Numbered from the stretch's first letter, positions 1 through 9,250 are shown. The stretch: 64,000 nt of DNA from Flavobacteriales bacterium UBA4110 (GCA_002383165.1 DFXK01000002.1:650770-714769), one strand, 5' to 3'. Numbers and translations are program-made. The notes: generated from the sequence alone by a model not told the origin.

Positions 1-1523
1 CAAAATCAATGTTGAGCGGAAATGTTCCGATTTTAAAAGAAACAAAAAACTGGTATTTACCATTAAATGAATATGAAGATTTCTTAAACGAATGGATTAT
101 TGAAGGTCATAAAGACGACTGGAAACCCAACGTTTACGGGCAGGTAAAATCTTGGTTGAATGATGGTTTGAAGCCTCGTGCAATGACAAGAGATTTGAAT
201 TGGGGCGTTCCAGTTCCACTTCCGAATGCTGAAGGAAAAGTACTTTATGTTTGGTTTGATGCGCCGATTGGTTATATTTCTTTCACGAAAGAATGGGCTG
301 CGAAAAACGGAAAAGACTGGAAGGATTACTGGCAAAGTGAAGGAAGTGATTTAGTTCATTTTATCGGAAAAGATAATATTGTATTTCACTGTATTATTTT
401 CCCAAGTATGATGAAGGCTCACGGCGATTATGTGATGCCGAAAAATGTTCCTGCTTTCGAATTCCTTAATCTTGAAAATGAAAAAATCTCCACTTCAAGA
501 AACTGGGCAGTTTGGGCGCACGAATATGTTGAGGATTTCCCGGGTCAGCAGGATGTTTTGAGATACGCATTGCTTTCATCTGCTCCAGAAACAAAGGATA
601 ATAATTTTACGTGGAAAGATTTCCAGACGAAGAATAATTCTGAATTAGTTGGAATTTTTGGAAACTTCATCAACAGAGTGGCGGTTTTGATTCATAAATA
701 TTATGATGGAATCGTTCCTCAAGGCGATGTAAACGCTTCCGAATTAGCTGAAATCAATAAATCAGCAAAAGAAATTTCTGGTTTCTTAGAAAACTATGAA
801 TTTAGAAATTCTTTAACAGCTTTGATGAATTTGGCTCGTTTCGGAAATCAATATCTTCAGACAGAAGAACCTTGGAAAACGATTAAAGATAATCCGGAAA
901 AAGCGGCACATTCTTTATTTGTAGGCGCTCAGATTGCAGTTGCTTTGGCACAATTGTGTGAACCGTTTATGCCTTTCAGTTCTGAAAAATTATTGAACAT
1001 GTTCAATGTTCAAAAATCAGATTGGAAAGATGTTGAAACTAAATCTGTTTTAATTGAAACAGGTCATAAAATCAACGAAGCTTCTCTTCTTTTCTCAAAA
1101 ATCGAAGACGATGTGATCGAAGCTCAAATCCAAAAACTGGAAGACACCAAACAAAACAATAAAAAAACAAATCCTAACGCCAATCCTATGAAAGAGGAAA
1201 TACAATTTGATGATTTTGCTAAAATCGACTTGAGAACTGCAACTATTTTAACGGCTGAGAAAGTTGAAAAAGCAGACAAACTTCTGAAATTCACAGTTGA
1301 CACGGGCGTTGACGTTAGAACCGTAGTTTCTGGTGTTGCAGAGAGTTTTTCTCCAGAAGAATTGGTTGGAAAACAAGTGATGATTCTTCTGAATCTTGCA
1401 CCAAGAAAAATCCGCGGAATAGAATCTCAAGGAATGTTCTTATTGACGACTAAACCAGACGGAAAATTATCTTTCGTAACACCGGACGACAGCAATGTTG
1501 AGAACGGGATTGAGATTGGATAA
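1..1523 (+). CDS. metG: Methionyl-tRNA synthetase, 5' end cut off by the window
   Basis: Cytoplasmic enzyme that charges tRNA-Met. The reading frame is open to the first base of the window, so the first ATG at 9 is internal and the N-terminal Rossmann half lies outside. Visible are the C-terminal part of the catalytic core, the KMSKS-type loop as KISTSRN near base 484, the helical anticodon-binding domain, and after a Lys/Asn-rich linker a C-terminal EMAP/Trbp-type OB-fold tRNA-binding domain (from about base 1200, with VVSGVAESF and LAPRKIRGIESQGM). The appended OB domain is common in bacterial MetRS dimers. The next gene starts 11 bases after the stop. I am confident of the family. Confidence 0.97.
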   Translation, partial: KSMLSGNVPILKETKNWYLPLNEYEDFLNEWIIEGHKDDWKPNVYGQVKSWLNDGLKPRAMTRDLNWGVPVPLPNAEGKVLYVWFDAPIGYISFTKEWAAKNGKDWKDYWQSEGSDLVHFIGKDNIVFHCIIFPSMMKAHGDYVMPKNVPAFEFLNLENEKISTSRNWAVWAHEYVEDFPGQQDVLRYALLSSAPETKDNNFTWKDFQTKNNSELVGIFGNFINRVAVLIHKYYDGIVPQGDVNASELAEINKSAKEISGFLENYEFRNSLTALMNLARFGNQYLQTEEPWKTIKDNPEKAAHSLFVGAQIAVALAQLCEPFMPFSSEKLLNMFNVQKSDWKDVETKSVLIETGHKINEASLLFSKIEDDVIEAQIQKLEDTKQNNKKTNPNANPMKEEIQFDDFAKIDLRTATILTAEKVEKADKLLKFTVDTGVDVRTVVSGVAESFSPEELVGKQVMILLNLAPRKIRGIESQGMFLLTTKPDGKLSFVTPDDSNVENGIEIG

Positions 1524-1534
1524 AATAAACAATA

Positions 1535-1897
1535 ATGAAAAAATTATTTACAACCCTCATGATGAGCTTCATAACATTATGCTTTGCTCAAAAGAAAGAT
1601 TATAAACTTTTAACAACTGACCAATATAATAGCCCATGGTATTACTCATTTGATAAGAAAACATCTGATGGTTTTTATAGTTGGTTGAAAGTAGAGAATA
1701 CAGTACAGAAAGATCCATCAACAGAGTCTACAGAGTATTACATCGAATTTAAATGTTCGAATCAGACGATGTCCGATCAAGTAGTCATAATTAATTGGCG
1801 AAAAGATAAACCTGAAATTTATAAAAACAAATTTCCATTTCAACCAATTCCTCCGAAACATGCGGCTTGGTCTCTTGTAAAAAAGTATTGTAAGTAA
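1535..1897 (+). CDS. Small exported protein of unknown function
   Basis: 120 aa. A classical signal peptide (MKKLFTTLMMSFITLCFAQ) ends at an Ala-Gln, the usual cleavage context in this group, leaving a mature protein of about 100 residues. The mature part is rich in Tyr, Trp, Lys and Ser and has one Cys in the middle and one near the C-terminus, which could pair in the periplasm. I do not recognise a domain. It starts 11 bases after metG and is followed by a clear terminator, so it may be read through from metG. Confidence 0.7.
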   Translation: MKKLFTTLMMSFITLCFAQKKDYKLLTTDQYNSPWYYSFDKKTSDGFYSWLKVENTVQKDPSTESTEYYIEFKCSNQTMSDQVVIINWRKDKPEIYKNKFPFQPIPPKHAAWSLVKKYCK

Positions 1898-1926
1898 GAA
1901 TTTTAGATAAAATTTAAATAGAATAA

Positions 1927-1952
1927 GGGCATTTTCGGATGCCCTCTTTTTT
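1927..1952 (+). terminator. Rho-independent terminator
   Basis: Stem GGGCAT / ATGCCC (1927-1932 with 1939-1944), 6-base loop, then a T-rich tract. It closes the metG/small exported protein unit. The next start codon is only 5 bases beyond the tract. Confidence 0.8.
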
Positions 1953-1956
1953 ATAA

Positions 1957-2622
1957 ATGGTCAGTAAAAACACGCTAAGAAAACTTTCAGACCGCGAACT
2001 GGAAAACTACCTGAAACCCGAATCTCGCTTTGTTCCCAAAGCGATTCAGACGGCTTTTGAAATTTTGACAGAAAGAGGCAGATATTTTTCCGATGAAGAA
2101 AAGGAAAACATTCAAAAATTAATTAATAAAAAAGAAAACGAAGAATTAGATCGTTTACTAGAAGAGCAAGAATTAAAAAAAGACCACATCACCGAAGATG
2201 CGAATGCAATTCGTCTTTATTCTAGAGGAATAATTTTGTTTTTTGGAGTCTTTTTTGGGTTTATTTCTGGCGCAATTTTGTTAGGACTAAATTTTTTCAA
2301 ATTAAAAAAATACAAAGAAGGCATATTGGTTATCTTATTGGGATTTATTTATTCAATATTTCAATATTTCGGAGTTCCTTTAATGTATAAAATGAAAAGT
2401 GCGCACGAAATGACTAGCTACAGAAAAAGCCCTGAATTGCTTTTCATAATTTTCGGAGTTCTAGTTTTATATTTCATTTGGATAGAGGTTATTAAAAAAT
2501 TACCCTATCGTTCAGAATCACCATTAATTCCCATTTTGTTGGGATTATTAATGTCCTTTTTAATTTACACCAACTTTAACAATTGGTTTTCTTCCTACTT
2601 TTTAATCAATCTCGCCAGATAA
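1957..2622 (+). CDS. Four-helix membrane protein of unknown function
   Basis: 221 aa. The N-terminal 75 residues or so are charged and probably helical (DRELENYLKPESRFVPKAIQ, then a Glu/Lys-rich stretch). Four hydrophobic segments follow at roughly residues 90-113, 120-143, 155-175 and 185-205. I do not recognise a family; the N-terminus resembles short regulatory helices ahead of DUF-type membrane domains. The ATG at 1957 lies right behind a terminator with no visible ribosome binding site, so the start is uncertain. The 3' end overlaps the convergent methyltransferase gene by 28 bases. Confidence 0.6.
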   Translation: MVSKNTLRKLSDRELENYLKPESRFVPKAIQTAFEILTERGRYFSDEEKENIQKLINKKENEELDRLLEEQELKKDHITEDANAIRLYSRGIILFFGVFFGFISGAILLGLNFFKLKKYKEGILVILLGFIYSIFQYFGVPLMYKMKSAHEMTSYRKSPELLFIIFGVLVLYFIWIEVIKKLPYRSESPLIPILLGLLMSFLIYTNFNNWFSSYFLINLAR

Positions 2623-3299
2623 GAATCTTCAGCCTGCAAAACTTTTTCAATTTTAAAATCATTATTTTCTGCAGCATTTTTCAAAGTATCAAAGTCTAGA
2701 TACAACCATTTTATCGGTTCTTCAGATTCTCCTTTATAGTGAACAATGTAATTCAGCTCACCATAATATCCACCAGCAGGAATGTAAAAACCACCATCTT
2801 CATCCTCATCAAACATATAGAGAATATCCGTGCTGTCAATAAGAATCTGACCTTTTGGGCTTAATAAAGAATAAAGTTTTTTGAGATAAACATCAATAAC
2901 ATTCAGACTTTGGAAAATTCCTGTTCCGTTCATCAACAAAAGAATCGTATCAAAATTTCCTTCTGAAAAATGCAGCATATTCTCTGCAACAGCACTCTTC
3001 ACGCCTCTCAGTTTACAAACCTCAATGGATTTTGGAGAAATATCTAATGCTGTAACTTCAAGATGTCTTTCATTCTGAAGATAAAGTGAATGCGAACCAG
3101 CTCCAGCTCCGATGTCCAAAACTTTTCCGCTCGCCAATTTCAAAGCTTTTTGTTCGATTTTATTCATCGCTTCAAAATCTCGGAAAAGATAATCCACAGG
3201 AAGTTCATCCAGTTCAGAAATCGAAGTTTCGGTTTGCAAATCTTCAGGATCAACATTGTGATAATAATCCCAGATTGCGAGTCCCATTAAATCTTTCAT
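2595..3299 (-). CDS. Class I SAM-dependent methyltransferase
   Basis: 234 aa. Motif I is clear (VLDIGAGAGSHSLYLQ, about residues 60-75), followed by an acidic end of strand 2 (VTALDISPKSIEVC) and motif IV (FDTILLLMNGTGIF), the fold of class I methyltransferases. The substrate cannot be read from sequence. The start ATG at 3299 is supported by a TATCTTTG box at 3323-3316 that would give a leader of about ten bases. The 3' end overlaps the convergent membrane-protein gene. Confidence 0.85.
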   Translation of the reverse strand: MKDLMGLAIWDYYHNVDPEDLQTETSISELDELPVDYLFRDFEAMNKIEQKALKLASGKVLDIGAGAGSHSLYLQNERHLEVTALDISPKSIEVCKLRGVKSAVAENMLHFSEGNFDTILLLMNGTGIFQSLNVIDVYLKKLYSLLSPKGQILIDSTDILYMFDEDEDGGFYIPAGGYYGELNYIVHYKGESEEPIKWLYLDFDTLKNAAENNDFKIEKVLQAEDSYLARLIKK

Positions 3300-3315
3300 A
3301 GCGGTAAATCTTTTG

Positions 3316-3323
3316 CAAAGATA
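3316..3323 (-). promoter_or_regulatory. Candidate -7 promoter box for the methyltransferase
   Basis: Minus-strand TATCTTTG matches the Bacteroidota -7 consensus TAnnTTTG exactly. No good TTG -33 box lies at the usual distance. Confidence 0.5.
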
Positions 3324-3349
3324 GAATTTTAGTTTCGTAGTTTTAATTT

Positions 3350-3499
3350 AAACACAAAGGCACAAAGCTATTTTTCTTCGATTCGTTTTTAAGGCTCAAA
3401 GATATTTTCGCTACAAGATTTCAACTTTAAAAAACTTGAAATCTTTTGTGCCTTCAAAGAATTATTGAATAAAAATTAAAACCTTGTGTCTTTGTGTTT
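3350..3499. repeat. Nested inverted repeats in an intergenic gap
   Basis: The outer arms are AAACACAAAGGCACAAAG at 3350-3367 and its near-perfect inverse at 3482-3499 (16 of 18 positions). Inside lies a perfect 10-bp hairpin, AAGATTTCAA (3415-3424) with TTGAAATCTT (3436-3445), and further CAAAG/CTTTG tracts. No gene is visible between 3300 and 3598. The design suggests a small mobile or structural intergenic repeat; copies elsewhere in the genome would have to be searched for. Confidence 0.55.
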
Positions 3500-3598
3500 A
3501 ATGTATAAGTTTATCATTGTCATTACTTTTTTCTATTTTCTTACGGTTCAGATTTTGCTAATAATGCCTAAATTGTATCTCAAATTTGAAATCAATCT

Positions 3599-4741
3599 AT
3601 GACAGATAAAAATAAAAACTTCCACACGGGATTCACTTTCAGCAAGCATATTCCGGAAGAGGTTTCGCATTTTGACAGAGTATTTGGTATTTTCAAAGAC
3701 TTGCTCATCCACACTTCCGGAGATTTGGACGAAGCTTTTGACTGGTTGGATATGCTCGATAAAGAGTACGACATTTTCAATAAAGAATATGGCTTGGATG
3801 ACTTTATCGAAGACCTTAAAAAACGAGGCTACATCAAAGAAGAAATTAAACCAGAAGATGGCAATTCAGGAACTGGAGAAGGCAAAAATATTCTGACAGC
3901 AAAATTAGAAGCAGCTTTAAGAGATTATGCACTCGACCAAATATTTGGAAAACTGAGAAAAAGCGGCGTTGGTAATCACAGAACTAACAAAAGTGGTGTT
4001 GGTGACGAGAAAGATGGAGAAAACCGAAATTTCCAATTTGGCGATGACCTTGCAATGGTTAATCTGACGGAAAGTATCAAGAATGCACAAATCAACAACG
4101 GAATTTCGGATCTGAGGTTAACGGAAAACGACCTGATTGTTGAAGAAACCAAACATAAAGCGCAGATGAGTACGGTTTTGATGATTGACATTAGCCACTC
4201 GATGATTTTGTATGGCGAAGACCGAATTACACCTGCCAAAAAAGTAGCGATGGCATTAGTGGAACTCATCAAAAGAAAATATCCGAAAGATTCCATTGAC
4301 ATTATTGTTTTCGGTAATGATGCCTGGCCGATTCAGATTAAGGATTTGCCTTATCTGCAAGTCGGACCTTATCACACCAATACCGTTGCCGGATTGGAAT
4401 TAGCGATGGATATCCTCCGAAGAAAACGTAATACGAACAAGCAAATCTTTATGATTACCGATGGGAAACCAAGTTGTCTAAAACTTCCAACCGGCGAATA
4501 CTATATGAACAGCGTTGGATTGGACGAAAAAATTGTTTCGGAATGTCTCAACAGAGCGGCACAAGCTAGAAAACTGAAAATCCCAATCACCACTTTTATG
4601 ATTGCGCAAGATCCGTATCTGAGACAATTTGTGAAAGCTTTCACAGCTCAAAACAAAGGAAAAGCTTTCTTAACTGGACTTTCTGGTTTGGGACAAATGA
4701 TATTTGAAGATTACGAAAAAAACAGAATTAAAAGGATTTGA
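3599..4741 (+). CDS. VWA-domain protein, partner of a MoxR/ChlI-type ATPase
   Basis: 380 aa. The N-terminal half is acidic and contains two KSGVG segments around residues 121-136. The C-terminal half is a von Willebrand factor A domain with a complete MIDAS site: DxSxS as D197, S199 and S201 (MIDISHSM), the Thr in HTNTVAGLELA and the Asp in ITDGKP. This organisation is that of ChlD-like adaptors that bind a metal and work with a hexameric AAA+ ATPase. The ATPase gene follows 158 bases downstream in the same direction. The pair probably acts as a chaperone or remodelling unit; its client is unknown. Confidence 0.85.
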   Translation: MTDKNKNFHTGFTFSKHIPEEVSHFDRVFGIFKDLLIHTSGDLDEAFDWLDMLDKEYDIFNKEYGLDDFIEDLKKRGYIKEEIKPEDGNSGTGEGKNILTAKLEAALRDYALDQIFGKLRKSGVGNHRTNKSGVGDEKDGENRNFQFGDDLAMVNLTESIKNAQINNGISDLRLTENDLIVEETKHKAQMSTVLMIDISHSMILYGEDRITPAKKVAMALVELIKRKYPKDSIDIIVFGNDAWPIQIKDLPYLQVGPYHTNTVAGLELAMDILRRKRNTNKQIFMITDGKPSCLKLPTGEYYMNSVGLDEKIVSECLNRAAQARKLKIPITTFMIAQDPYLRQFVKAFTAQNKGKAFLTGLSGLGQMIFEDYEKNRIKRI

Positions 4742-4784
4742 AACAAGATACAAGAATCAAGGTAAAAGTAAAAAGACAAAACAA

Positions 4785-4870
4785 TTTTGCTGAGCGAAGC
4801 GCCTTTGCGAACTAAAATATTTTAAATACAAGTAAAAAAATCTTTGCGGACTTTGCGTTAAAAATCCGCA
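4785..4870. repeat. CTTTGCG direct repeats between the VWA and ATPase genes
   Basis: The heptamer CTTTGCG occurs at 4803, 4842 and 4851, within phrases such as CTTTGCGGACTTTGCGTT. The 158-base gap holds no other feature I can support. It resembles a degenerate intergenic repeat, different from the CACAAAG type at 3.4 kb. Confidence 0.4.
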
Positions 4871-4899
4871 CACATAAAAATAATTATATCATTATAAAA

Positions 4900-6354
4900 A
4901 TGAAGAACGATACAACATTCAAAGAATTAAAAAAATCGGGATACACAGATAAAACCATCAATCAGGAAATTCAAGCGAACCTGATTGCAAAAATCAAAGC
5001 TAAAGAACCAGTTTTCGAAGGACTTTGGGGTTACGAAGACACTGTGATTCCACAATTAAAAAAAGCAATCTTGGCCGGACATCACATCAATCTTTTAGGA
5101 TTACGAGGACAGGCAAAAACCAGAATTGCCAGAAGTATGGTTAATCTTTTGGACGAATATATGCCAATTGTGAAAGGCTCGGAAATCAATGACAGTCCGT
5201 TTCAGCCGATTTCAAAATTCGCTAGAGATTTGATTGCTGAGTTGGGAGATGAAACGCCAATTTCTTGGGTTCATCGTTCAGAAAGATTCTTTGAAAAACT
5301 GGCAACACCGGACGTGAATGTTGCAGATTTAATTGGAGATATCGACCCAATCAAAGCAGCAACTTTGAAACTTCCTTATTCAGACGAACGTGTTTTACAT
5401 TACGGAATGATTCCAAGAGCAAACCGTTCGATTTTTGTTTTGAATGAATTGCCCGATTTACAGGCGAGAATCCAGGTTTCATTGTTTAATATTTTACAAG
5501 AAGGCGATGTTCAAATCCGAGGTTTCCAGTTGAGAATGCCTTTGGATATTCAGTTTGTGTTTACAGCGAATCCTGAAGATTATACCAACAGAGGAAGTAT
5601 TGTTACACCTTTGAAAGACAGAATTGGTTCTCAGATTTTTACCCATTATCCGAAAACCATTGCATTAGCAAGACAAATCACGGAACAAGAAGCTTTGATT
5701 TCTGAAGATGATAAAGCAAAAATCCAGGTTCCAGATTTAGCAAGAAATCTTTTGGAAGAAGTCGCTTTTGCAGCGAGAGAAAGTGAATATGTAGATGCGA
5801 AAAGTGGCGTGAGTGCAAGATTGACAATCAGTGCAATGGAAAATCTAATTGCAGCGGCTAAACTGAGACTTTTGGAATCTGATTCGGATAAGACACAAGT
5901 TCGTTTGTTGGATTTTATGTCCATTATTCCATCCATTACAGGTAAGATTGAACTGGTTTACGAAGGTGAACAAGAAGGTGCTGATTATGTTGCAAAAATC
6001 TTGATTGATGATGCTATTATGGTTCAGTTTGAAAGTCTTTTCCCACGAATTTCTAAATTAGAGAAAGAAGGCCTGAAAACACCTTACACCGATATCATCC
6101 AATGGTTCAACAATAATCATCTAGAACTGAACTATTCTGATACAGACAAAGAATTTTATAACAAATTAGATAATATAAAACCTCTAACTACTTTAATTGA
6201 AGAAAACGTTTCTGAATTAGACGATAACGATAAAAACTTCTGCAAAGAATTGGTTCTTTGGGCTTTGACCATCAGTAAAAAATTGGATAAATCGGAGAAT
6301 GCTTCCGTTTTGAGTTTTGAGTCAGCTGGGATTGGTCAGTTTTTTAGAAAATAA
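4900..6354 (+). CDS. MoxR/ChlI-type AAA+ ATPase
   Basis: 484 aa. Walker A is GLRGQAKT (residues 67-74). The Walker B strand reads IFVLNELPDL with Asn182-Glu183 where most AAA+ proteins have Asp-Glu. Sensor 1 is in FVFTANPEDY, and an arginine-finger region follows (PLKDRIGSQIFTHYP). The large helix insert before Walker B and the strong similarity in layout to the magnesium chelatase I subunit place it in the MoxR/ChlI group. No chlorophyll or cobalamin genes are nearby, so it is very unlikely to be a chelatase. It is expected to work with the VWA protein upstream. A strong terminator follows. Confidence 0.88.
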   Translation: MKNDTTFKELKKSGYTDKTINQEIQANLIAKIKAKEPVFEGLWGYEDTVIPQLKKAILAGHHINLLGLRGQAKTRIARSMVNLLDEYMPIVKGSEINDSPFQPISKFARDLIAELGDETPISWVHRSERFFEKLATPDVNVADLIGDIDPIKAATLKLPYSDERVLHYGMIPRANRSIFVLNELPDLQARIQVSLFNILQEGDVQIRGFQLRMPLDIQFVFTANPEDYTNRGSIVTPLKDRIGSQIFTHYPKTIALARQITEQEALISEDDKAKIQVPDLARNLLEEVAFAARESEYVDAKSGVSARLTISAMENLIAAAKLRLLESDSDKTQVRLLDFMSIIPSITGKIELVYEGEQEGADYVAKILIDDAIMVQFESLFPRISKLEKEGLKTPYTDIIQWFNNNHLELNYSDTDKEFYNKLDNIKPLTTLIEENVSELDDNDKNFCKELVLWALTISKKLDKSENASVLSFESAGIGQFFRK

Positions 6355-6380
6355 GTTTTACAATAAATTTCAAAATACAA

Positions 6381-6410
6381 AACCTCGGAGAAATTTCTCC
6401 GAGGTTTTTA
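6381..6410. terminator. Strong terminator, likely bidirectional
   Basis: AACCTCGGAG (6381-6390) pairs with CTCCGAGGTT (6397-6406) around AAATTT, itself self-complementary, followed by T's on the plus strand and A's before it. It lies between the convergent ATPase and MFS genes. Confidence 0.85.
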
Positions 6411-6512
6411 TTTATAGCCCCATCTAGAAAATCAGGATAAATTATAGTTTCTAAAAAAAGCAAAGCCCAATCTCCTAAGAAACAAGGCCTCACTCACGAA
6501 AAACAATTAGTC

Positions 6513-8105
6513 CTATATTACAGATCCTGCAGCATCCTTCAAGCCTTCTGTAAATTTTTTCCGTTCTTTCAAACTTCTTCTGGTAATAACTGTTTTTCCT
6601 GCTAAAGCCTTCATAAACTTCAGCTGCTCAAACCTTTCTCTTCCAAAATGATGAAAAAGAACATAAACCAGAACGCCTGAGCATGTGATGATGATGTAAC
6701 CAAATATTTTTTTAGTTGCCACTATAATGGCATTCAGCTGCAATAGCTTGATGTTTTTGGAAAGTGTTTGTGGGGTAATTGTCATCCCATCCAAATAAAC
6801 AGCAGCATTGCCAATACTCTCTATCTGAAATCTGTACTGAAACCACGAATATAATGTAGAAAAAATCCCAACAGCCAGAAACGTTCTCCAAACCAGAACC
6901 AACCCAATAGCTGCAATCATATCATTAATCTCTAATTTGTCCAACGTATAGTACCAAACAGATATAAACAACGCGCCCATCCCGTAGCCTTTGAGAAACA
7001 TTGGCAAATACCAATTATTATAACTGAACTCTAAAACCATAGAAAAGTACATTATGATAGCATAGCCCAGCATCGCAGAGAAACCAGAAAAGACAAACAT
7101 CTTAACCGGTAATTCTTTTTTGAACCAAAACATCGCCAATATACCGGAAACAATAATCCCTGGAATCATCAATGTACTTAGTTTTGCATTTGTAAGTTGA
7201 TCATAGCCCAACACGCCCATTGAAAAAGTGTTCTGAATAGAAGCAGTTCCAAGATACATCCCCAGAAAGAATAACATGATCAAACCATTGACAACATTGC
7301 TTTTTTTAAAAATATTAAAAGAAAGGTAAGGTCTTTTGAGAGTTAATTGTCTTACACAAAGCATCCCAAAACTTACAAAAGCAACTAGACTTGCGTGAAT
7401 GATCTTGCGGGAGTTCCACCAATCCTGTTGTTTACCAAATGCATAAACATAAGCCGAAAACATAAAGGTTGAAACAAACAAAACAATACTCATCCAATCG
7501 ATATAATGCAAAGGCATTTTGATGGCAAAATATTTATCATGCATAAAAAACCAATGTAAAACAGCCATCAATAAACAAGCTATAGCAGCTAAAATGTAAA
7601 ACTGTTGCCAATTATATATTAAGGATACTTCGGTTGCATAATATGATGCCAATTGTTGAAGAACCAGCACGAAGGTATAAAAGGCGCCATAGAAAAACCC
7701 TCTATTCCCCATCATTACCATCAATGGTAAGAAAAATTCCAGCGATGCTATCATCTTCAAAAAACCTATCAAAAGTGCTGTGAACACAAAAATCATTGGG
7801 GAGGTTGCTGTTGCATTAATAAAACAAAGAATCGCCAAAGCAATCAGAATGAAAATAATCTTATCTCTGACTTTAAATCGTTGTTTCAGTCTTCCAACAA
7901 TAGGCATACAAGCTCCCATTCCAATTGTATTGGCATAATTGGCCCACAAAAAGTATTCGGATTGCGTACCTAGTCCGCTGGATAAACTGGTAATATTCCC
8001 TGTGTAAACGCCACTAAGCGGCATAAGCAATGCCAGCATCAATACTATCAATAGCAACTGCAATGGCTTGGGAATCCAATCGTTATATAGACCTTTGTTG
8101 TACAT
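6513..8105 (-). CDS. MFS drug efflux transporter, EmrB/DHA2-like
   Basis: 530 aa inner-membrane protein with about 14 hydrophobic segments, from LQLLLIVLMLALLMPLSG at the N-terminus to YIIITCSGVLVYVLF near the C-terminus, and a basic cytoplasmic tail. Length and segment number fit the 14-TM DHA2 branch of the major facilitator family. The position directly after HlyD/EmrA-like and TolC-like genes (2-base gap to the adaptor) indicates a tripartite pump across both membranes, powered by the proton gradient. Substrates are unknown. It is the last gene of the operon. Confidence 0.85.
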   Translation of the reverse strand: MYNKGLYNDWIPKPLQLLLIVLMLALLMPLSGVYTGNITSLSSGLGTQSEYFLWANYANTIGMGACMPIVGRLKQRFKVRDKIIFILIALAILCFINATATSPMIFVFTALLIGFLKMIASLEFFLPLMVMMGNRGFFYGAFYTFVLVLQQLASYYATEVSLIYNWQQFYILAAIACLLMAVLHWFFMHDKYFAIKMPLHYIDWMSIVLFVSTFMFSAYVYAFGKQQDWWNSRKIIHASLVAFVSFGMLCVRQLTLKRPYLSFNIFKKSNVVNGLIMLFFLGMYLGTASIQNTFSMGVLGYDQLTNAKLSTLMIPGIIVSGILAMFWFKKELPVKMFVFSGFSAMLGYAIIMYFSMVLEFSYNNWYLPMFLKGYGMGALFISVWYYTLDKLEINDMIAAIGLVLVWRTFLAVGIFSTLYSWFQYRFQIESIGNAAVYLDGMTITPQTLSKNIKLLQLNAIIVATKKIFGYIIITCSGVLVYVLFHHFGRERFEQLKFMKALAGKTVITRRSLKERKKFTEGLKDAAGSVI

Positions 8106-8107
8106 TA

Positions 8108-9229
8108 TTATTTATTAGATTCTAGCTTGATATTCATATTCATGCCGGCACTCAGTTTATCGATATCTTCTTTTTTGTTATTGGAAGTAAACTCTATCCT
8201 TACCGGAATCCTTTGTTGAACTTTTATAAAATTACCTGTCGAGTTATCTATGGGAACACTAGAATATTTTGCTCCTGTAGCCGCAGAAATCGCAGTCACT
8301 TTGCCTTCAAATTTTTGTCCGCCCAAAGCATCTGCAGCCATTATCATCTTTTCTCCAATTTTGATATTGGGCATCTGACTTTCCAAAAAATTGGCAGTAA
8401 CCCATTTTTGACCATTCAGAACAATGGTTGCAACCTGCTGCCCCGGCTGTATCAATTGACCTTCTGATATTGTTCTTCTTCCCATTACTCCATCATAAGG
8501 TGCTGTAATCACGGTATAAGAAAGGTTGATTCTTGCCATATCCAGAGCTGATTTTGTTCTTTTGATCTCAGCATCGTTAATCCCCAATCTATTTTTGGCT
8601 TCGATAGTAGAAAGATTGGCCGAATTTTTTTGATTAAGTAATGTTTCGTACGCCGCTTTTTGCGCATCATATTCCGTTTTCACCTGATCATATTGTTGTT
8701 GTGTTACCGCTTCTGCTGCAAGAAGATTTTTATAACGGTTGAGGTTTTGTTCAGCGTTCCATAATCTAGCTTTTGAACCTGCAATATTTGACTGTACCAC
8801 ATTGGTATTATTAGAGACTGTAACTACGGAAGAACCTGCAGTCATTTTTTGAGCTATTGCATTTTGATACGCCGCTTCGGCCTGTCCCAATTGTGTAAGA
8901 ATCTCTCGGTTGTCTAATACCAAAAGTGTATCTCCTTTTTTAACCTGCTGATGTTCTATAAATTTGATTTCCTTGATATAAGCCGACACTCTGGTATTAA
9001 TCGGGTTAATAAATTCTTCTACCTGAGCATCTTCTGTATAAGTTTTATCACCTAGGTGGTAATACTCGCGAATCAGATAAAATAAACCCACTCCTATCAC
9101 CATAAAGAGGATAATGTTAGAAATAATGGCTCTTACTATATTTTTTTTATTTTCTTTTTTCTTGAGTGCAACCGCAGACTGTACAGGCGCAGATTTTGTT
9201 TCTGGAGTATTTTGTTTCTTGTTTTCCAT
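8108..9229 (-). CDS. HlyD/EmrA-type membrane fusion adaptor
   Basis: 373 aa. A basic N-terminus is followed by one membrane helix (about residues 33-52, IISNIILFMVIGVGLFYLI). A biotinyl-lipoyl half-motif follows, then a long coiled coil (about residues 110-210, AEAAYQNAIAQK through LGINDAEIKRTKSAL), the second lipoyl half (APYDGVMGRRTISEGQLIQPGQ) and a beta-barrel domain. This is the standard adaptor that links an inner-membrane MFS pump to an outer-membrane channel. It starts 21 bases after the TolC-like gene and ends 2 bases before the MFS gene. Confidence 0.92.
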   Translation of the reverse strand: MENKKQNTPETKSAPVQSAVALKKKENKKNIVRAIISNIILFMVIGVGLFYLIREYYHLGDKTYTEDAQVEEFINPINTRVSAYIKEIKFIEHQQVKKGDTLLVLDNREILTQLGQAEAAYQNAIAQKMTAGSSVVTVSNNTNVVQSNIAGSKARLWNAEQNLNRYKNLLAAEAVTQQQYDQVKTEYDAQKAAYETLLNQKNSANLSTIEAKNRLGINDAEIKRTKSALDMARINLSYTVITAPYDGVMGRRTISEGQLIQPGQQVATIVLNGQKWVTANFLESQMPNIKIGEKMIMAADALGGQKFEGKVTAISAATGAKYSSVPIDNSTGNFIKVQQRIPVRIEFTSNNKKEDIDKLSAGMNMNIKLESNK

Positions 9230-9250
9230 TGTTTTGTTTTCAGTAAATAA

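Noticed and set aside
9..11. ATG at 9 as the metG start
   Set aside because: The frame is open upstream to the window edge and the N-terminal catalytic half is missing, so this Met is internal.
3350..3499. CRISPR array
   Set aside because: The repeats are inverted and few, without regular spacing or spacers; no array exists anywhere in the window.
4900..6354. Magnesium chelatase subunit I
   Set aside because: Resembles it in layout, but no tetrapyrrole genes are near and the MoxR/VWA pairing is the better explanation.
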